A stretch of 64,000 nucleotides of DNA from Paragordius varius (Eukaryota > Nematomorpha). A model generated the notes under the pieces. The model saw only the letters and a list, made by a program, of their open reading frames with translations, searched no databases and was not told the DNA's origin. Where the stretch lies: the NCBI GenBank assembly GCA_964247055.1, contig OZ176054.1:4030001-4094000 (forward strand), read 5' to 3'. Below, piece after piece: positions 38,701 through 50,879 of this stretch. How positions within the stretch are numbered: the first letter of the stretch is position 1; each line of letters starts with the position of its first letter. A program made the translations under genes and the position numbers.

Positions 38701-39977
38701 AAAAGGTGAGTTATTTGAATTGTTTTACCAACTCAAAAATAAAATAAAGATCAAATTAAGATTATAAAATATTTTATAAAAATATCTATTTATAAAAAAA
38801 TTCCGTTATTGGATTAACATGATTGATTTCTTTCTGCCTGTTTATTAATTTGTCTTCATTATTTATATAATAACTTTCATTTATTTAATTTTTACTGTTT
38901 CATATTTTATTTTATCTTTGGATCGCAATTCCAGGATCTTACTATAGTATTAGGCTTTTTACTGATAAAAAATTACCCTTTAACCGCTTATAAATGCAGT
39001 GTCAAGTCATTAATTCTTAAATGCAAATGGTAATTGTAATATAAAATGAAAACTAAAAAAATAAATTAATACCATTTTATTTTTCATTCTTTTGATAAAT
39101 AATATATTGCTCAATTAAAAAAATATCCTTCATATAAACGCATATTTAAACAGGCTATTTTCTTGGGAATCGGTTTGCAGCATAAAACAGTGGAAGAAAT
39201 AGAAAAAGATATCAATCTTCCTGCTACGCAAATTTTAGGTCTTTTCAATCGTGTTATAAGACGAATGTCAACAGTAAGTTAAATTTTAACTTATTTAATT
39301 TTTAACCGAATAAAAATATATATAATATATATACATATATATAACAATTAGTATTTCAATTCCATTGTGGAACAACACATGGACAAAGAATTGTTTGAAG
39401 ATAAATTTGATCAACAAGTTAGTATGGTTCCGACAAAACTAGACCTCAAAACTGAATTGGTAAAAATAGAAATTTAACCAATAATTTTCGTATTTCTCAC
39501 ACTAAAATTCTTTGACTGTTTAATTAAATAACCTTTGTTCTAAATGTTTTAGAAAATAGTCGCTTCAGAGATTAAACATAAACAAGAAGAGTTAAAGGCT
39601 AAGTTGCTTAATGAAATGCATTTGGCCAACAAATACGCAATTAAGACTAATGAAGATTGGGACATGGATCAAGATAAAGATATAATTGCGAAAAATTCTG
39701 CGTTGAAAAAGTATTTAACTATAATTACATATAACTTTTACATTTACTCGTTTTTAAGTATAGTATTTCGTTTGTTATTTACAAAATATATATATTAATT
39801 ATATTATGTTAGTTAAATTAACATTTAAACTTTGAGTATATATTATAAATGCCAATACTTTTTACTAATAGTTTATCTAAAGCAATGGAAAAGACTGAGA
39901 AAGTGAACAAAAGTTTGAAAACAAAACAAAAATTATCAAAAGGAAAAAAGAAAATGTACAAATCAGCCTTATTATAG
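23794..39977 (+). CDS. NAT10: RNA cytidine acetyltransferase (NAT10/Kre33 family), complete
   Basis: ATP-dependent enzyme making N4-acetylcytidine in 18S rRNA and tRNAs; nucleolar. 25 exons: 23794-23898, 23924-24015, 24042-24213, 24244-24366, 24396-24457, 27528-27642, 27716-27820, 28114-28256, 28481-28574, 28890-28988, 29531-29670, 32833-33006, 34933-35034, 35147-35276, 35504-35620, 35876-35977, 36229-36303, 36387-36568, 36922-37031, 37635-37846, 38478-38705, 39154-39273, 39352-39459, 39553-39710, 39872-39977. The sum is 3174 nt, 1057 aa plus stop (human 1025). N-terminal DUF1726-like part with VLWCYKKDLGFS; helicase motifs ASRGRGKSA (Walker A) and VIDEAAAIP (Walker B); GNAT motif HPDYQRMGYGQRAL; tRNA-binding region RLRMYSQNLVDYHL; lysine-rich nucleolar-type tail. 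Introns 1-4 are 25, 26, 30 and 29 bp; intron 5 is 3.07 kb and the rest 73 bp to 3.2 kb. No break seen. Confidence 0.96.
24665..25690. repeat. Foldback MITE in NAT10 intron 5, copy B
   Basis: Twin of 7015-7850. Left arm from about GACGTGCAAATTTATTTGCC; right arm ends ...CGGCAAATGAATTTGTACGT. Copy B keeps a fuller centre (about 25080-25330), where another local palindrome is visible, so copy A has an internal deletion or B an insertion. Outer TTAACACTTTATTACC and GGTAATGGAGTGTTAA motifs lie at about 24499 and 26045-26062. Confidence 0.7.
26080..26996. mobile_element. TIR element, ends ACACTGGACAA / ACACTAGACAA, copy B only
   Basis: About 0.92 kb in NAT10 intron 5 of copy B with no counterpart in copy A (around 8200). 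Ends read ACACTGGACAACAAATTTTT and, inverted, ACACTAGACAAAAAATTTTA. No transposase frame is visible; non-autonomous DNA transposon of unassigned superfamily. Confidence 0.6.
27113..27313. repeat. Short palindromic MITE with CCCAAAG-type ends (copy B)
   Basis: Counterpart of 8330-8537; inverted ends TTGTCCCAAAGC and CTTTGGGGTAGG, closing with AATGAAGTGTTAA. Confidence 0.5.
30700..31310 (+). mobile_element. LINE reverse-transcriptase remnant in NAT10 intron 11
   Basis: Broken plus-strand frames resemble the second half of a non-LTR reverse transcriptase: GHTIALLHLAENNS (compare FADDTALLAEN), then FEYTYLENFINTNS (compare YLG..I), LYGTKIQTT (compare YGCETW) and MTGKIEGERKR. It is interrupted by a (TA)n tract at 31023-31048. 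Present in both duplication copies. Confidence 0.6.
31948..32832. other. Single-copy part of NAT10 intron 11
   Basis: The part of intron 11 beyond the duplication breakpoint. Low-complexity AT-rich sequence; I recognise nothing in it. Confidence 0.5.
33830..34149 (-). mobile_element. hAT-type element remnant in NAT10 intron 12
   Basis: A GC-rich island in AT-rich intron. Read on the minus strand it begins CAGGAGTATCCACATGCAGC, like the ends of hAT elements, and inside it shares GACCCGCGAAGCCATTTGTG with 13795-13825. No matching second end found; no transposase frame. Confidence 0.45.
38801..38890 (-). mobile_element. Penelope-like element 3' fragment in NAT10 intron 21
   Basis: About 85 bp closely matching 44817-44900 (TTCCGTTATTGG.TT.ACATG, then GATTGATTTCTTTCTG), the 3' end of the GIY-YIG reading frame of the Penelope-like element in the HGSNAT intron. 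Fragment only. Confidence 0.7.
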
Positions 39978-39988
39978 TCCAATACATA

Positions 39989-39994
39989 AATAAA
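39989..39994 (+). terminator. Candidate polyadenylation signal of NAT10
   Basis: AATAAA 12 nt after the stop codon. Plausible only if the 3' UTR is very short; AATAAA is common by chance at this A+T content. Confidence 0.3.
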
Positions 39995-40554
39995 TATCCC
40001 ATTCAAATTAAATATACAATACTGATCTTTTTTTGCATTTTATTTACTTTAGCTTTTAGTATATGCCTAAAGATCAAACCTCTGACAATTTGCATTATTA
40101 AATATCTATTTGTATAGGATTAGAAAATCGAATTTAAATCTAAGAATTATATATGTCCGCACAATTATTAAAGTCAAAATAATAATTAACGCTTACAACG
40201 AATATTTTAAAAAATCATTTTGTTTAGTATTTTTAAACGAAGCAATCATTAAAACACCTTGGAAATAGAGATAATTTAATATTGTAAAAATATTTATTTA
40301 AGAATATAAATGATTTTTTTATAATTGACTAAAATATTAATTTCAAGAATAGATGAGATATTTGGTATAATGTAATACATTCTTTAATACATTGATAATC
40401 TAAAAATTGATGCCTAATTTTAAGTAATATTAAAAAGAGAATATATTTTGATATAATATCAAATCTAGATTCCGTATATATTATAAAAAAAGTAATTATA
40501 CAATTGATAATTAATATGCATAATTATATATAAATGAGATATATTAAAATTTGA

Positions 40555-40592
<38 letters not shown>

Positions 40593-40732
40593 TCATTAAA
40601 AATAGCTAAGAAAGCCGTGAATAGAATAATTGGTAAATATATAATATGTGTGATGTTAAATAGAGATATTGAGATTCATATATCAAATAATGCTTAATTT
40701 TGTAATTGTTTTTAAAATATATATATAGTATC

Positions 40733-40897
40733 CATTTTAATGGTTGCTTATTTCACACTATAGTTGGGTATTTCAACGCAGTAATGTATGAAATATAACA
40801 AAATGTTGAATATAAAAATTTTTCCCTTCTTTTTCCATACACTAGTGTGTTGCAAATTGCCCAACTATAGTGGGAAATAAAGAACCATTAAAATACA
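40733..40897. mobile_element. Palindromic MITE between convergent genes
   Basis: About 165 bp with near-perfect inverted ends: TTTTAATGGTTGCTTATTTC then ACACTATAGTTGGG on the left, and on the right the inverse of TTTTAATGGTTCTTTATTTC then CCACTATAGTTGGG. The arms of about 55 bp surround a short AT-rich centre. Non-coding. Confidence 0.8.
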
Positions 40898-40962
40898 CAC
40901 TGTAAATGGCTATAAATGCTGACTTTATAGTATAATTAAATTTTGGATATCATGTGTAAACT

Positions 40963-43900
40963 TTATATTTTGATGTATATATTCTTTCGATCAAGAAACC
41001 AACCAAATACAACCCACATAACAGTGGCATAGACATCATGCATAAATGGAATTAAATGACCATTTTTTGGGACAAAATTGGCTTGTTTGACCCACGCCTC
41101 AAAATTTAGGTGGAAAGGGAAATAATTTCTAAGTATTTCATGTCCGATATAGAGAATGATTGCGTTTTTACCTAATATAAAAATTTGCAATATTGGCATT
41201 AAGGTAATTTTAGGGTGAAATAGCCTTAGCCAGTGTATAAACTTTAAATATTTTGCGCAAAACCTTATTCGATCAGATATTGACACCAAAAAATTTAATT
41301 GCACTATTTGTTTGAGTTGATAAATTATGTAATAATCCCTTTACAATCAAAAAAAGGAATTAATTCCTAGATAAAATGATATATCATTTAAAATAACATA
41401 AAATATTTAAATAAAAACAATTTTTTCAATCGTTCGTAGCATTAAACCTGAATTCTTAATTTATTTTATATGAATATATTGAATGTTTGTGTTTTAATTG
41501 TATTCTATAAAAAGTAATTATTAAATAAATATAAGTAAACCTAAAAAATTGAAAGGAACTCCACCCCAAACATTGAGAACGTGAATACAAACATACAAAA
41601 TCAACATAACCAGACATGCCAATGATGATGTTACCAAAGTGAATGAAAGGGACCTAAATACAATAAAAAGTATTTAGCAACGTTTTTTTACCTAATCGAA
41701 TTCGCTTTTTATACAATTTTTTTATAGATATAATTATAATTAGGACCTTTTATATACGTAAATTAGTGTTACAAAAAATTAATAAAGTAATAACCTAGAT
41801 TCATATAAAACTTATTCAAATCAAAGGTTTAAAGAGAAAACGTGTTATATCTAACTATACCTAGTTAAAGTATATACGTTGTTTTTATAAATATAAAATA
41901 TTTTAGAAAAAACTGCACCACAAAATTAAAATATGAGAGAAAATCCCGTGTGTACACGCTGCGTTGAAACTAATTATTAAAAAATATACATATACGGCTC
42001 AAAAATAATAAAAGTGAAACTTAATATATGCGAATGTAGTAAAAAAAATGCGCCAGATCTATTTTTAACTAAATTAATAAAAGTAATAATTTTTCATAAT
42101 TCAATTAAATTCGAGAGAAAAAAAATGATTGCCAATTTTAAAATTGAGATAAACGCTTGTTTGGAATTTTGGTTATTCATTTATATCGCTGTTTCACATG
42201 ATCTTATGCCTACAACACCAAAAATAAACTCTCTTTGAGCTAACTTTCAATAATAAATTATGAAATTGAATCTTTATATAATATTTAAGTAATTTAAATA
42301 TTTACCATAAATTTTTGTTGATTGGAATCCATCCATTTTCAATGCTAAATTTACATAGAATCATTCCAATCAACCCCTAATTAGAAAATATTGTTAAATC
42401 ATTATAAAATTTTAGATGAAATATATTATTAAATATTCAAGATGGGTTAATTATATATAAAAATAATTTCACAAAAATAATTAAATTTAGAACAAGTAAA
42501 AAAAATTAAGAATAAACTTACGTATAGCAAAAAGGAAACCAAGAATTCTGAACAAATTCTAAATTGATTGTTTTCATAATAGTGCTTGAGAATTCGTTTA
42601 GCAATCTAAATACATATAAACGCCAAAAATATTGGTTGGCCAAAAAATAATTATGAAAGCAATAAAAACATTTAGATTGTTGCATATAAAACGAACAGTT
42701 ATATTTCTTCTGATATGACCAATATAAAAAAATTACTAAGGCTCCTAATAAAGCAGTTAAGGCAGCTCCAAAAGTCCCGAATATTCCTTCAGGATCGAAC
42801 GGTAAATCTGTTTTGTAAACCGACTAGAAAAAATTATTAAAAACGGCTAAGTTTAAACGAGGAGGAGTATGAAAAACATATTAGAAATTAGAGTAATAAA
42901 TTAAAATGATTTCTTTATAACACTGTGCATAACATTATTAACAAAAAATTTTTTTTTGATGAGATAGCTTATGATCAGCTAATTCATTTGCCGCATTTTA
43001 TTTATTGAGACCTGGCTTTTGAAATATTGAGACAAAAGATGAAAATTAAGGATAATTAAAAAAATAATGATAAAATTTGAGTATTATGGTTTATTATCAT
43101 TTTATCAGATATTCAAAATTTATATATAGCCTAAAATAATATAGTTAGGGTTTTGATAAAATTCAGATCAAAATCTCGTTTTTCTATTACCGTACTTAAA
43201 AGACAAAATTTTTTTTATAAAACTATATTAAAATAATTTTTTTAATTTTTTACTAAACTCACTTTTGAAATCTTAACAATATTTTATTCAGTAAAAAACT
43301 TGTATATCAAAATAAAACTAATAAATTTTTTTATTTTTTCATTTTTTTGTCACTGGTTTATGAGTGTATAAAAAATTTACTGTTTTATTTTGGAATCTTA
43401 CATTAGCGGGAATTATAAAGTATATAAATTAAAACAAAATAGGATTTACAGGTAGTGGAATATCAATCAAAAATCCGTACAAATAGCAGTATAAATATTA
43501 ATTTGCGTTTGAAACTGAATAAAATATGAAAGATTTCCATAGTGAGTTTAGCTAGTAAATAAATAATTAAAAAAATTATTTTAATACAGTTTCACAAAAA
43601 ATTTTTTATCTTTCAAGTATGTTAATAAAAAAAAGTTTGATAGTTGATAACATTTTATTTAATATAATTATTCAATTCATATGGATTTTTTTAATGAAAA
43701 GGCCAAACTACAAAATATATATAACCTGACAAGTTGGAGTTTGATACATATGTTTGGGGGTCAAAATTTTTCGGTCTACAAAACCGCTTATACCACCAAC
43801 ACAGTTCGTGTATGAAGAATTTACATGTAATCCTCCTGGTCCATTGTAACCTCTTAAGAATTTAAAATAAAAATACCTTATTCATTTTTAGGATATTTGG

Positions 43901-46900
43901 CACCCATATAATAAATATTTTTTCAATATTTTGATATTTTAAAAGGTATATTATCTATCATATGAATTTTAAGACTGATGACAAAAAAAGTATACCAATT
44001 AAATATTTGAAACTTAAGATAAAAGAAAAGATATTATATTTCAACTAAATTAAGTGACATGCCATACATGTCACTAAATAAATTAATCTATTTATTATTT
44101 AAAACATACATTGTTGAGAATAAAATAAACGTATTATCTTAATAATACCAAAACAACTTTTATTATAAGAAATATAATGTTAGATAATAAAAACCTTGGG
44201 CAACCAGGAGCCATAGCAAACAATTGATAAAATTGCATAGATACTATAATGATTGGCATTAATAGCTGAATAAATTTTTTAATTTTGGACGTCTATATAT
44301 AAAAAATCGTGATATTAAATATAAAAATTTTCTATAGAAGTTATGTTTATTTTAATATCATAAAAAAGATGATCATAATAGTAAATTATAAAAGAAAACA
44401 TATAAATCAAACAACTATTGAGTATCATGTTATAAATGATAAATACATAAAAACTAAACTATAATACCTTAAATTGCATGGGTGGATAAAACGTTAAAGC
44501 CAACATGAGATTGACCAATGCTAATCTTTGCAGCACTCCCATAATTCGGTACTTGGCAGGATTCAAAACTAATTTAGCCATAAATTGAACATATAGATAA
44601 TGGCAAATTAACAATATAAATTTTATTAATAAAATATAAAAATATATTTACCTTATATATTGTGCATAAAAAAGCTATATTTCAGAATAAAATGATGCAA
44701 TATCGGCAAAATAAATTATAAAATTATTAAACTTTCGTTATTATCTAACTTCTTCAGATCAACACAAAAATAAAATATAAAATAAAGATGTATATCTGAA
44801 TATAAAAAATTCCGTTATTGGGTTGACATGATTGATTTCTTTCTGTCTGTTTATTAATTCATATTCTTTATTTATATAGTACTTTCCTTTAATAGTCTTT
44901 TAGTAGCGTTCTACTCTTCATCTAATATTTCAACGTTATTCCAATCAATCTTGTGTCTGTACTTATGTGCATATATGCATATGCCGAAACATTTGCTTTG
45001 TTTATTCGTTGCTTTATGCTCTTTCATTCGAGTATACCTCTTTTAGTCTGACCAATATATACATCCTCGCACTCAGTACATTTGACTTTGTAAACAGCAA
45101 ATTTATCATCTTTTATTTTTCTAGTGTTTTTTAATAATTTATAAATTTAATAAGGTGCTGGTAATTTTTCTCCATACCTTATCACGAAAAAGTCAGTTAT
45201 AAAATCAGGGATATTGTAAAATCGAAGTTACATATTCTTTTTAAACTTATTAACAAAACATTATAATAAATTATTAAACAATACAAAAAGTACATGATGA
45301 TATTTTGCCGTTTACAATGTCAATTGTAGTGACTTCGATGATGTATATATTGGTCAGATTAAAAGAGGTATTAAAACTCGAATGAAAGAGCATAAAGCCA
45401 CAGAAAGAATAAACAAAGCAAATGTTTCGGCATTTGCATATCATGCACATAAGTACAGACACAAGATTGATTGGGATAACGTTGAAATATTAGATAAAGA
45501 GGAGAACGATACTAAAAGACTATTAAAGGAAGGCTACTATATAAATAATAAATTAATAAACAGACAGAAAGAAATCAATCATGTCAACCCAATAACGGAA
45601 TTTTTAAATCTTTATTTTTATAAGATATTTCATAATTTATTTATGTCTTTATTTAATATTTTATTTTTGTGTTGATCTGAATAAGCTAGATGATTATAAT
45701 GGTTATTAATATATTTATTATTAATTTTGCTGATATTTCACATATTATTTAAAACCTGCTAATTTAGCCTAATCCATTATAAAACCTATTTTATTACAAT
45801 ATTGATTCTAAGTAAGTATTAAAAAGTATGTTTGTCCCCTATGAACATACTTACTTTTCAGAGTTTTAGAAACATTTTGCGTGATTTAAGTACAAAATAA
45901 GGGCATATTCGATATTCGCCATGAATATGCTTTATTAGATTGGCTTCTAATCAATTATAACAATAAATTAATATTTTTATAAGTTAAGTTTTTATGTATT
46001 CTAATTAAAATTTTGAAAAACCGTTTCCGTTTGTAATAGAAAATCCAATGATGAATAATTTAAATGTTCGGTAAATAGTTTTTTTCCAAAATTTCAGATG
46101 CGACATTTTGGAAACAGTAAAAGTAGACATAAAGGGTAAATTAGTTTCCAATTGATTAACATTCTGAGAGACTGATCCTTCGGGTTTTTGAAATATCTTT
46201 CGATTTGCAACGACATAAGAAAATCCCATAGCAAATACGAAACTAATTTAGCAAAAAAATGTATTAAGCGGTATAAATAGATTGTTAATACTTGGATAAA
46301 ATCAAATTTGAAGGTTTTCACATATAAATTAAGAGCAATGTACTCCTTACAAAGGAAAGACAAGGTCTGCTATACTAAGACCATTCCAAGCCGTATGTTG
46401 AAAAAAGGTATATTGTCCTCCACCGTAATTGAAAAAGATCATTAATATCACAGCAAGCCTAATATATGTATATATATATATATATATATGTTTTAAATTA
46501 TATGAATTAATTTTTTGTGCTATTTATAAACAGGTAATAAAACTTTTTTCACGAAAATAAACCTGGAATATTTTTGTTGGCCATAAAATTTATATATTGG
46601 TATTTAACAACTAAAAAAGAATTACAAAATTATATAATGACTTTTGGAGCGCATATAAGTTAAAAATGGATTTATATTGTATTTCAAAAACATTTCCTAT
46701 CATTTAACATATCTTTTATTTAACATCATATCATAAATTATTTCATAATCTCCCTGATAATGACCCCGATTGTCGGAATAAATACACGTCTCATTTAACG
46801 TATAATGAATTTTTACAAAAATCTATATATAATTAACATCTTTTGATTAATATTTAATTTATAGTGTAATTTCATAAATTATGCAGTTAATATCGACAAA

Positions 46901-49900
46901 TATTTGGCAAAATATAAAAAGATTATTTTTTAATATTGGCCCATTCTGGGAATATATAATCTGACTATAAATTGAAAAGTGACTAATGATCAGCATAAGT
47001 TAACCAGTAGTGTATATGTGTTTGTTTTAAAAAGCTCATTATAGACGAGTCTACTATATACATACATTAAATCAATGTCCCATATTTCTCAATATTAAAC
47101 AATATAAAAAGTGAAAAACCCTCGAAATGTATCCAAAAACATCAGTCTCTGTTTGTTCATTTCCATCTTCAACTTGTTATCTTGTTCAGAAGCGGTTTTC
47201 TCTGTAATAACATGGGAATCAGTAGGCATTTGAGGCGATAAAGGAAGTAAAGCACCCATAGGTGATTGCTCAATAGGATCATAAATTTTATCGTTGCAAA
47301 TAATATCGGGATCCTCAAAATTAATTAGTTTAGGTTCTACTGCGTTAACTAAATAGGAATAGAAAAAAAAATAATTCATTAAAGTAAACCCCACCCTGCC
47401 TTCCCATAATCGACCGATTGTAGGAAAAATACATGGTTCTTTATCCGCATGACCCTCAAATAATATTTAATTACTAATAATAATCTACAGATCTTTGGAA
47501 AAAAAATTAATTAAAACCGTTATTTTTTGGCTCATTATAAGAATTTCATGATCCCACAAACCATAAAATTTGTAGGAAAGTACCAACATTTAACGAGTAT
47601 AAAATTAGGTCTGTATTTAAATCGGAAAGTCTATATTGGTCAACATTAGTTAAATTAGGCACTGTTTATTAAAGGCTCATCAAGAGGGGGACAACTCTAG
47701 TTTTAGGTTAAGAGTGATATAAATGATAAAAATTACTGCTGATAACATTAAAAACAATCACATAAGTCTAATTAAATATATATAATAAAAAGCCAGACAG
47801 AAATCCGAATAAAAAGAATATAAATAAGTTCACCCCAAAAATTATTATTATTATGATATTTCAAGTTATTTATATTTTAATCACTCTAATCTGCGTAAAA
47901 ATCTCCAAAATATAATTAGGTGTTTATAATAAATTTAATTTAATCTAATGACCATAAAAGGATAAATGATCACGCTTACCGCCTTTGGAAGGAGAAAAGG
48001 CGCAGAGAGATGATAATCAAATAAAAATTACTATATATATATTTAGTAGATTCAAACAATTTTTAGCAAAAAAACACATGTTACCATTGTATCATCAAAT
48101 AATATACCTATTTTTGATGAGCTCGGTTCTCCAATCAAAACTTCATTGTTGGACATCGTAACAGGTTGATTTACCTAATGGAAGGTTAATTAGTTAATTT
48201 AACTATACAGTACCCACTTTATTGTTGGCCAATCGGAACAGTAACGTGTGATATACCCCAATTTAATGTTGTAAAATAGGAAAAAATTGTATAATTCCTA
48301 CCTTTGTTGTTTTTAACCCATACGCTACTGTTTAGAGAATTGGGTAACAATAGATAAAAACAGCTTATTCAATAGCAGAAAAAGAATTTAAGAGTCAATG
48401 TAATTTGCATATATAATTGCTCAATCTAATATATCTATCTATCTAAACAATTAAAAGCTTGATATAATACCATAGCGCGAAATTATAGAATTTTAGATTA
48501 TAAGGCTATCACAATAACATCTCTTAAATATTGATGCTTATGTATAAATTGATATGTTAAGTTAAATGTATAACATAAAAGATGGCTTAACTACATCAAA
48601 TTCAATTAAAACCTTATAAGAAGGTTTTGAATTGCAAGACAGAGTTGTTTTTTTATTTATATTTAAAGCCATTCTATTTTACTTGTAAACTATTAGGAGT
48701 CACTATGAATTTATCGAAACAAAATAACTTATCAAAAAAACGCAAAGAAAAAAATGGGTCAAATAAAAAGGTTATAAGTTTGAACAATTATAAAAACGCT
48801 TTAAATTGGTGTTAATGTATTTTTTTCGTTCAATTAATTTAGTGCCATTTGCAAAACGCTTATAATAGCCCTCCCACCTCCCCGCGGCGTTGACTGGGGA
48901 ATGAAAATGAGTTAATGGCAAAGGCCAGTTTTTTAATGATCTGTAAAATCATTAGTTGTATACAAGGATATGTGTTACGTAAAAAATCGCCACAATAAGC
49001 CATGAAATGGGATGAATTACTTGGTGGCAAAAAAACTTCGAATCCGGAGTACTGATCTTTAATTACTTACCTACCCAATATCAAAGCATTTAGACAAATA
49101 TATGGTATATCTTTTTTTGAAACTCAACTGGTGCAATAAATGAAATAATCCAATATTGTATTAAAATGGCCATATAGATCAGTATGAGGAAATTGTATTA
49201 CAAAAATAATTGCTTCTTGGGGAGATAAAAAATTAATCGAATTTTTTCTAAGATAGACCAACGTATGTGCTTCAAAGACATAATTTTTTATATGGCATAT
49301 ATTACAAATCCATTCATTAAAAAGCCGATATTTAATAATCCATTTTTTTGCAATCAAACATTTTTAGACAACTTTGTTGAAGCGTGATTATACAGGGTCA
49401 GTGGCTTAATAGAGGGTCTGATTCAAAAAAGTGGCTTGACCTTATTCAGCGCGTTCGTAAATCCATTATTAAATTTGAATGGGCCTTCAGATAAATTCCT
49501 TCAACAATATTTGTTAAAATTATTTTTTTCAAAAATAGGGGCTAAACTGAAGAAATAATATTAAAATGTAACTTTGCCACGCTAGACGCACTTATATATC
49601 AATAAAAAATTGCACTTTTAAAATTAAACAGGCCTGCAAATTTCCCGGAAAATTGTAAAAGAATTAACAATCTTTTTTATAAATAAATATATATTCATGC
49701 ATATGTAAATATATGTCATAAATAATATCTTATAATTAAGTTAGACATTAAAGTAATAAAAAAAGGTACATGATTAAAGTTAAGGCCTGTATTGGATGTT
49801 CCAAAGATTATCCGATTATGTTTATACAAAAGTTTCATAACACTTCCAATCGCAATCATTAAGGACAAAAATATGATTGGGTAGAAAATAAAAACCGGCT

Positions 49901-50237
49901 TTGTTACAACGCTTATCATACAATTGAAAGTTTCAGTTACCTCTAAACTATAAACACCATGTTCCCCAAATCGATATGTTAAACTGAAAATATATAAATT
50001 TATAAACCTACAAAAGTGATTATATTTATCAATAATTCTTAATTCTGAGACACCGGGATCTAAGTGAATCGTCTTGTTTTGATTATTTAAAATATCCCCA
50101 AAACTTGATGCGGAACACTATTGTAAAATTAGAATTAACCTTAGAGCATACATCATATTTATTAAAAACTTCAATGGTAAAGTTTGACTTGTTTATAATA
50201 AGCAAGGCAGCTTTAAGTATATTATGACCATCCATGC
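40963..50237 (-). CDS. HGSNAT: Heparan-alpha-glucosaminide N-acetyltransferase (5' exon not found)
   Basis: Lysosomal multi-pass enzyme that uses cytosolic acetyl-CoA to acetylate terminal glucosamine of heparan sulfate in the lumen. Fifteen exons: 50140-50237, 50008-50117, 49770-49983, 48108-48174, 47120-47348, 46351-46458, 46022-46242, 44468-44568, 44195-44292, 43726-43852, 42737-42823, 42522-42605, 42306-42376, 41541-41653, 40963-41171 (1937 nt, about 645 aa). Luminal part ([32 protein letters not shown]), first TM ([19 protein letters not shown]), [36 protein letters not shown] with the family's catalytic histidine, [29 protein letters not shown], and the end [14 protein letters not shown]...RKNIYIKI. 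The first two known introns are 22 and 24 bp; the others run from 108 to 1595 bp. The signal-peptide exon upstream of 50237 is not recognised. Confidence 0.93.
42975..43690. repeat. Foldback MITE, third member, in an HGSNAT intron
   Basis: The left part (AATTCATTTGCCGCATTTTA, then TATTGAGACCT and a stretch with GATAATTAAAAAAATAATGA) matches the left arm of the elements at 7015 and 24665; the right arm near 43550-43690 is more decayed. Located between HGSNAT exons 42737-42823 and 43726-43852. Confidence 0.6.
44808..45140 (-). mobile_element. Penelope-like element fragment with GIY-YIG domain (inverted partner 1)
   Basis: Minus-strand reading gives [20 protein letters not shown], the start of the GIY-YIG nuclease domain that closes Penelope-like reverse transcriptase proteins, then a shifted frame through the EHKAT...ANVSAYA-like region to the end near 44808. 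Frameshifts are present. It faces a second, better-preserved copy at 45300-45662, so the two form an imperfect palindrome of about 850 bp inside an HGSNAT intron. Confidence 0.75.
45300..45662 (+). mobile_element. Penelope-like element fragment with GIY-YIG domain (inverted partner 2)
   Basis: A plus-strand frame starting upstream of 45382 reads [20 protein letters not shown], then [20 protein letters not shown] and [20 protein letters not shown], ending near NPITEFL. This is the GIY-YIG endonuclease region of a Penelope-like element; YIGQ and R...EH carry its usual landmarks. It is 5'-truncated, with no reverse transcriptase next to it. Head-to-head with the partner at 44808-45140. Confidence 0.82.
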
Positions 50238-50879
50238 CTTATAAAATATGTCAGTTGTGTTTAATGCTCCAAAGTGATAATACTGATTATTTTATTAAAA
50301 TCTTATACATTTATAGATTTTGGTTAGATTTTTTCTTAGGCTTGATTTTGAAACAAATATATAAAAATTATTTTTGGCTAGATTATTATTTAAACATTAT
50401 TATATGAAAATAATATTTTTAACAGTTTTGAAACTTTCACATCATACAGTGTACGGAATCGGGGTCATGAAAAATATCTTGATGAAAATATTCTGAGAGT
50501 AAAATGTAGGATTAATATCATGCTTTGGGTTTTGGCCCATATGAGGGATAAAAGATTTATTAATACTTTTGTGGTAAAGGCTCCATAAAATGGAACTTTA
50601 GCACATTTTTGTAATATTTTTGATGAAAGCAAAATGCTTCATTGCAAAAATAACACTAAAATATATCATAACTGCTTATAAAAAGCAAAACATTATTTTA
50701 ATATTATTTTTTTAGATGTGGGCTCCGAAATCCCAAATTATTTTGTTTTTTCATAACGACTAGTTATCTTAATAAACCAAAAAATTCCGCAATTTTGCAA
50801 TATAATTATTAAATATATGCTAACTTTTGACAAAAAATATTAATGCATACTTTTAACTTTCATAATTCTCACATAGCAA

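Larger units (their letters stand above)
39978..40962. other. Convergent NAT10-HGSNAT intergenic region
   Basis: 985 bp between the two stop codons. It contains a candidate AATAAA at 39989-39994 for NAT10, a (TA)n tract (40557-40586) and a palindromic MITE (40733-40897). No gene seen. Confidence 0.6.

Noticed and set aside
38936-39030. Possible extra NAT10 exon after an AG at about 38936
   Set aside because: Skipping it joins the exons ending 38705 and starting 39154 in frame and restores the conserved block ...LVQK-AIFLGIGLQHK; the extra piece has no family match.
49124-49357. Minus-strand frame of 77 codons in an HGSNAT intron
   Set aside because: No recognisable domain, no fit to HGSNAT, and neighbouring sequence (49415-49495) matches a dispersed repeat at 14440-14535; most likely transposon debris or chance.
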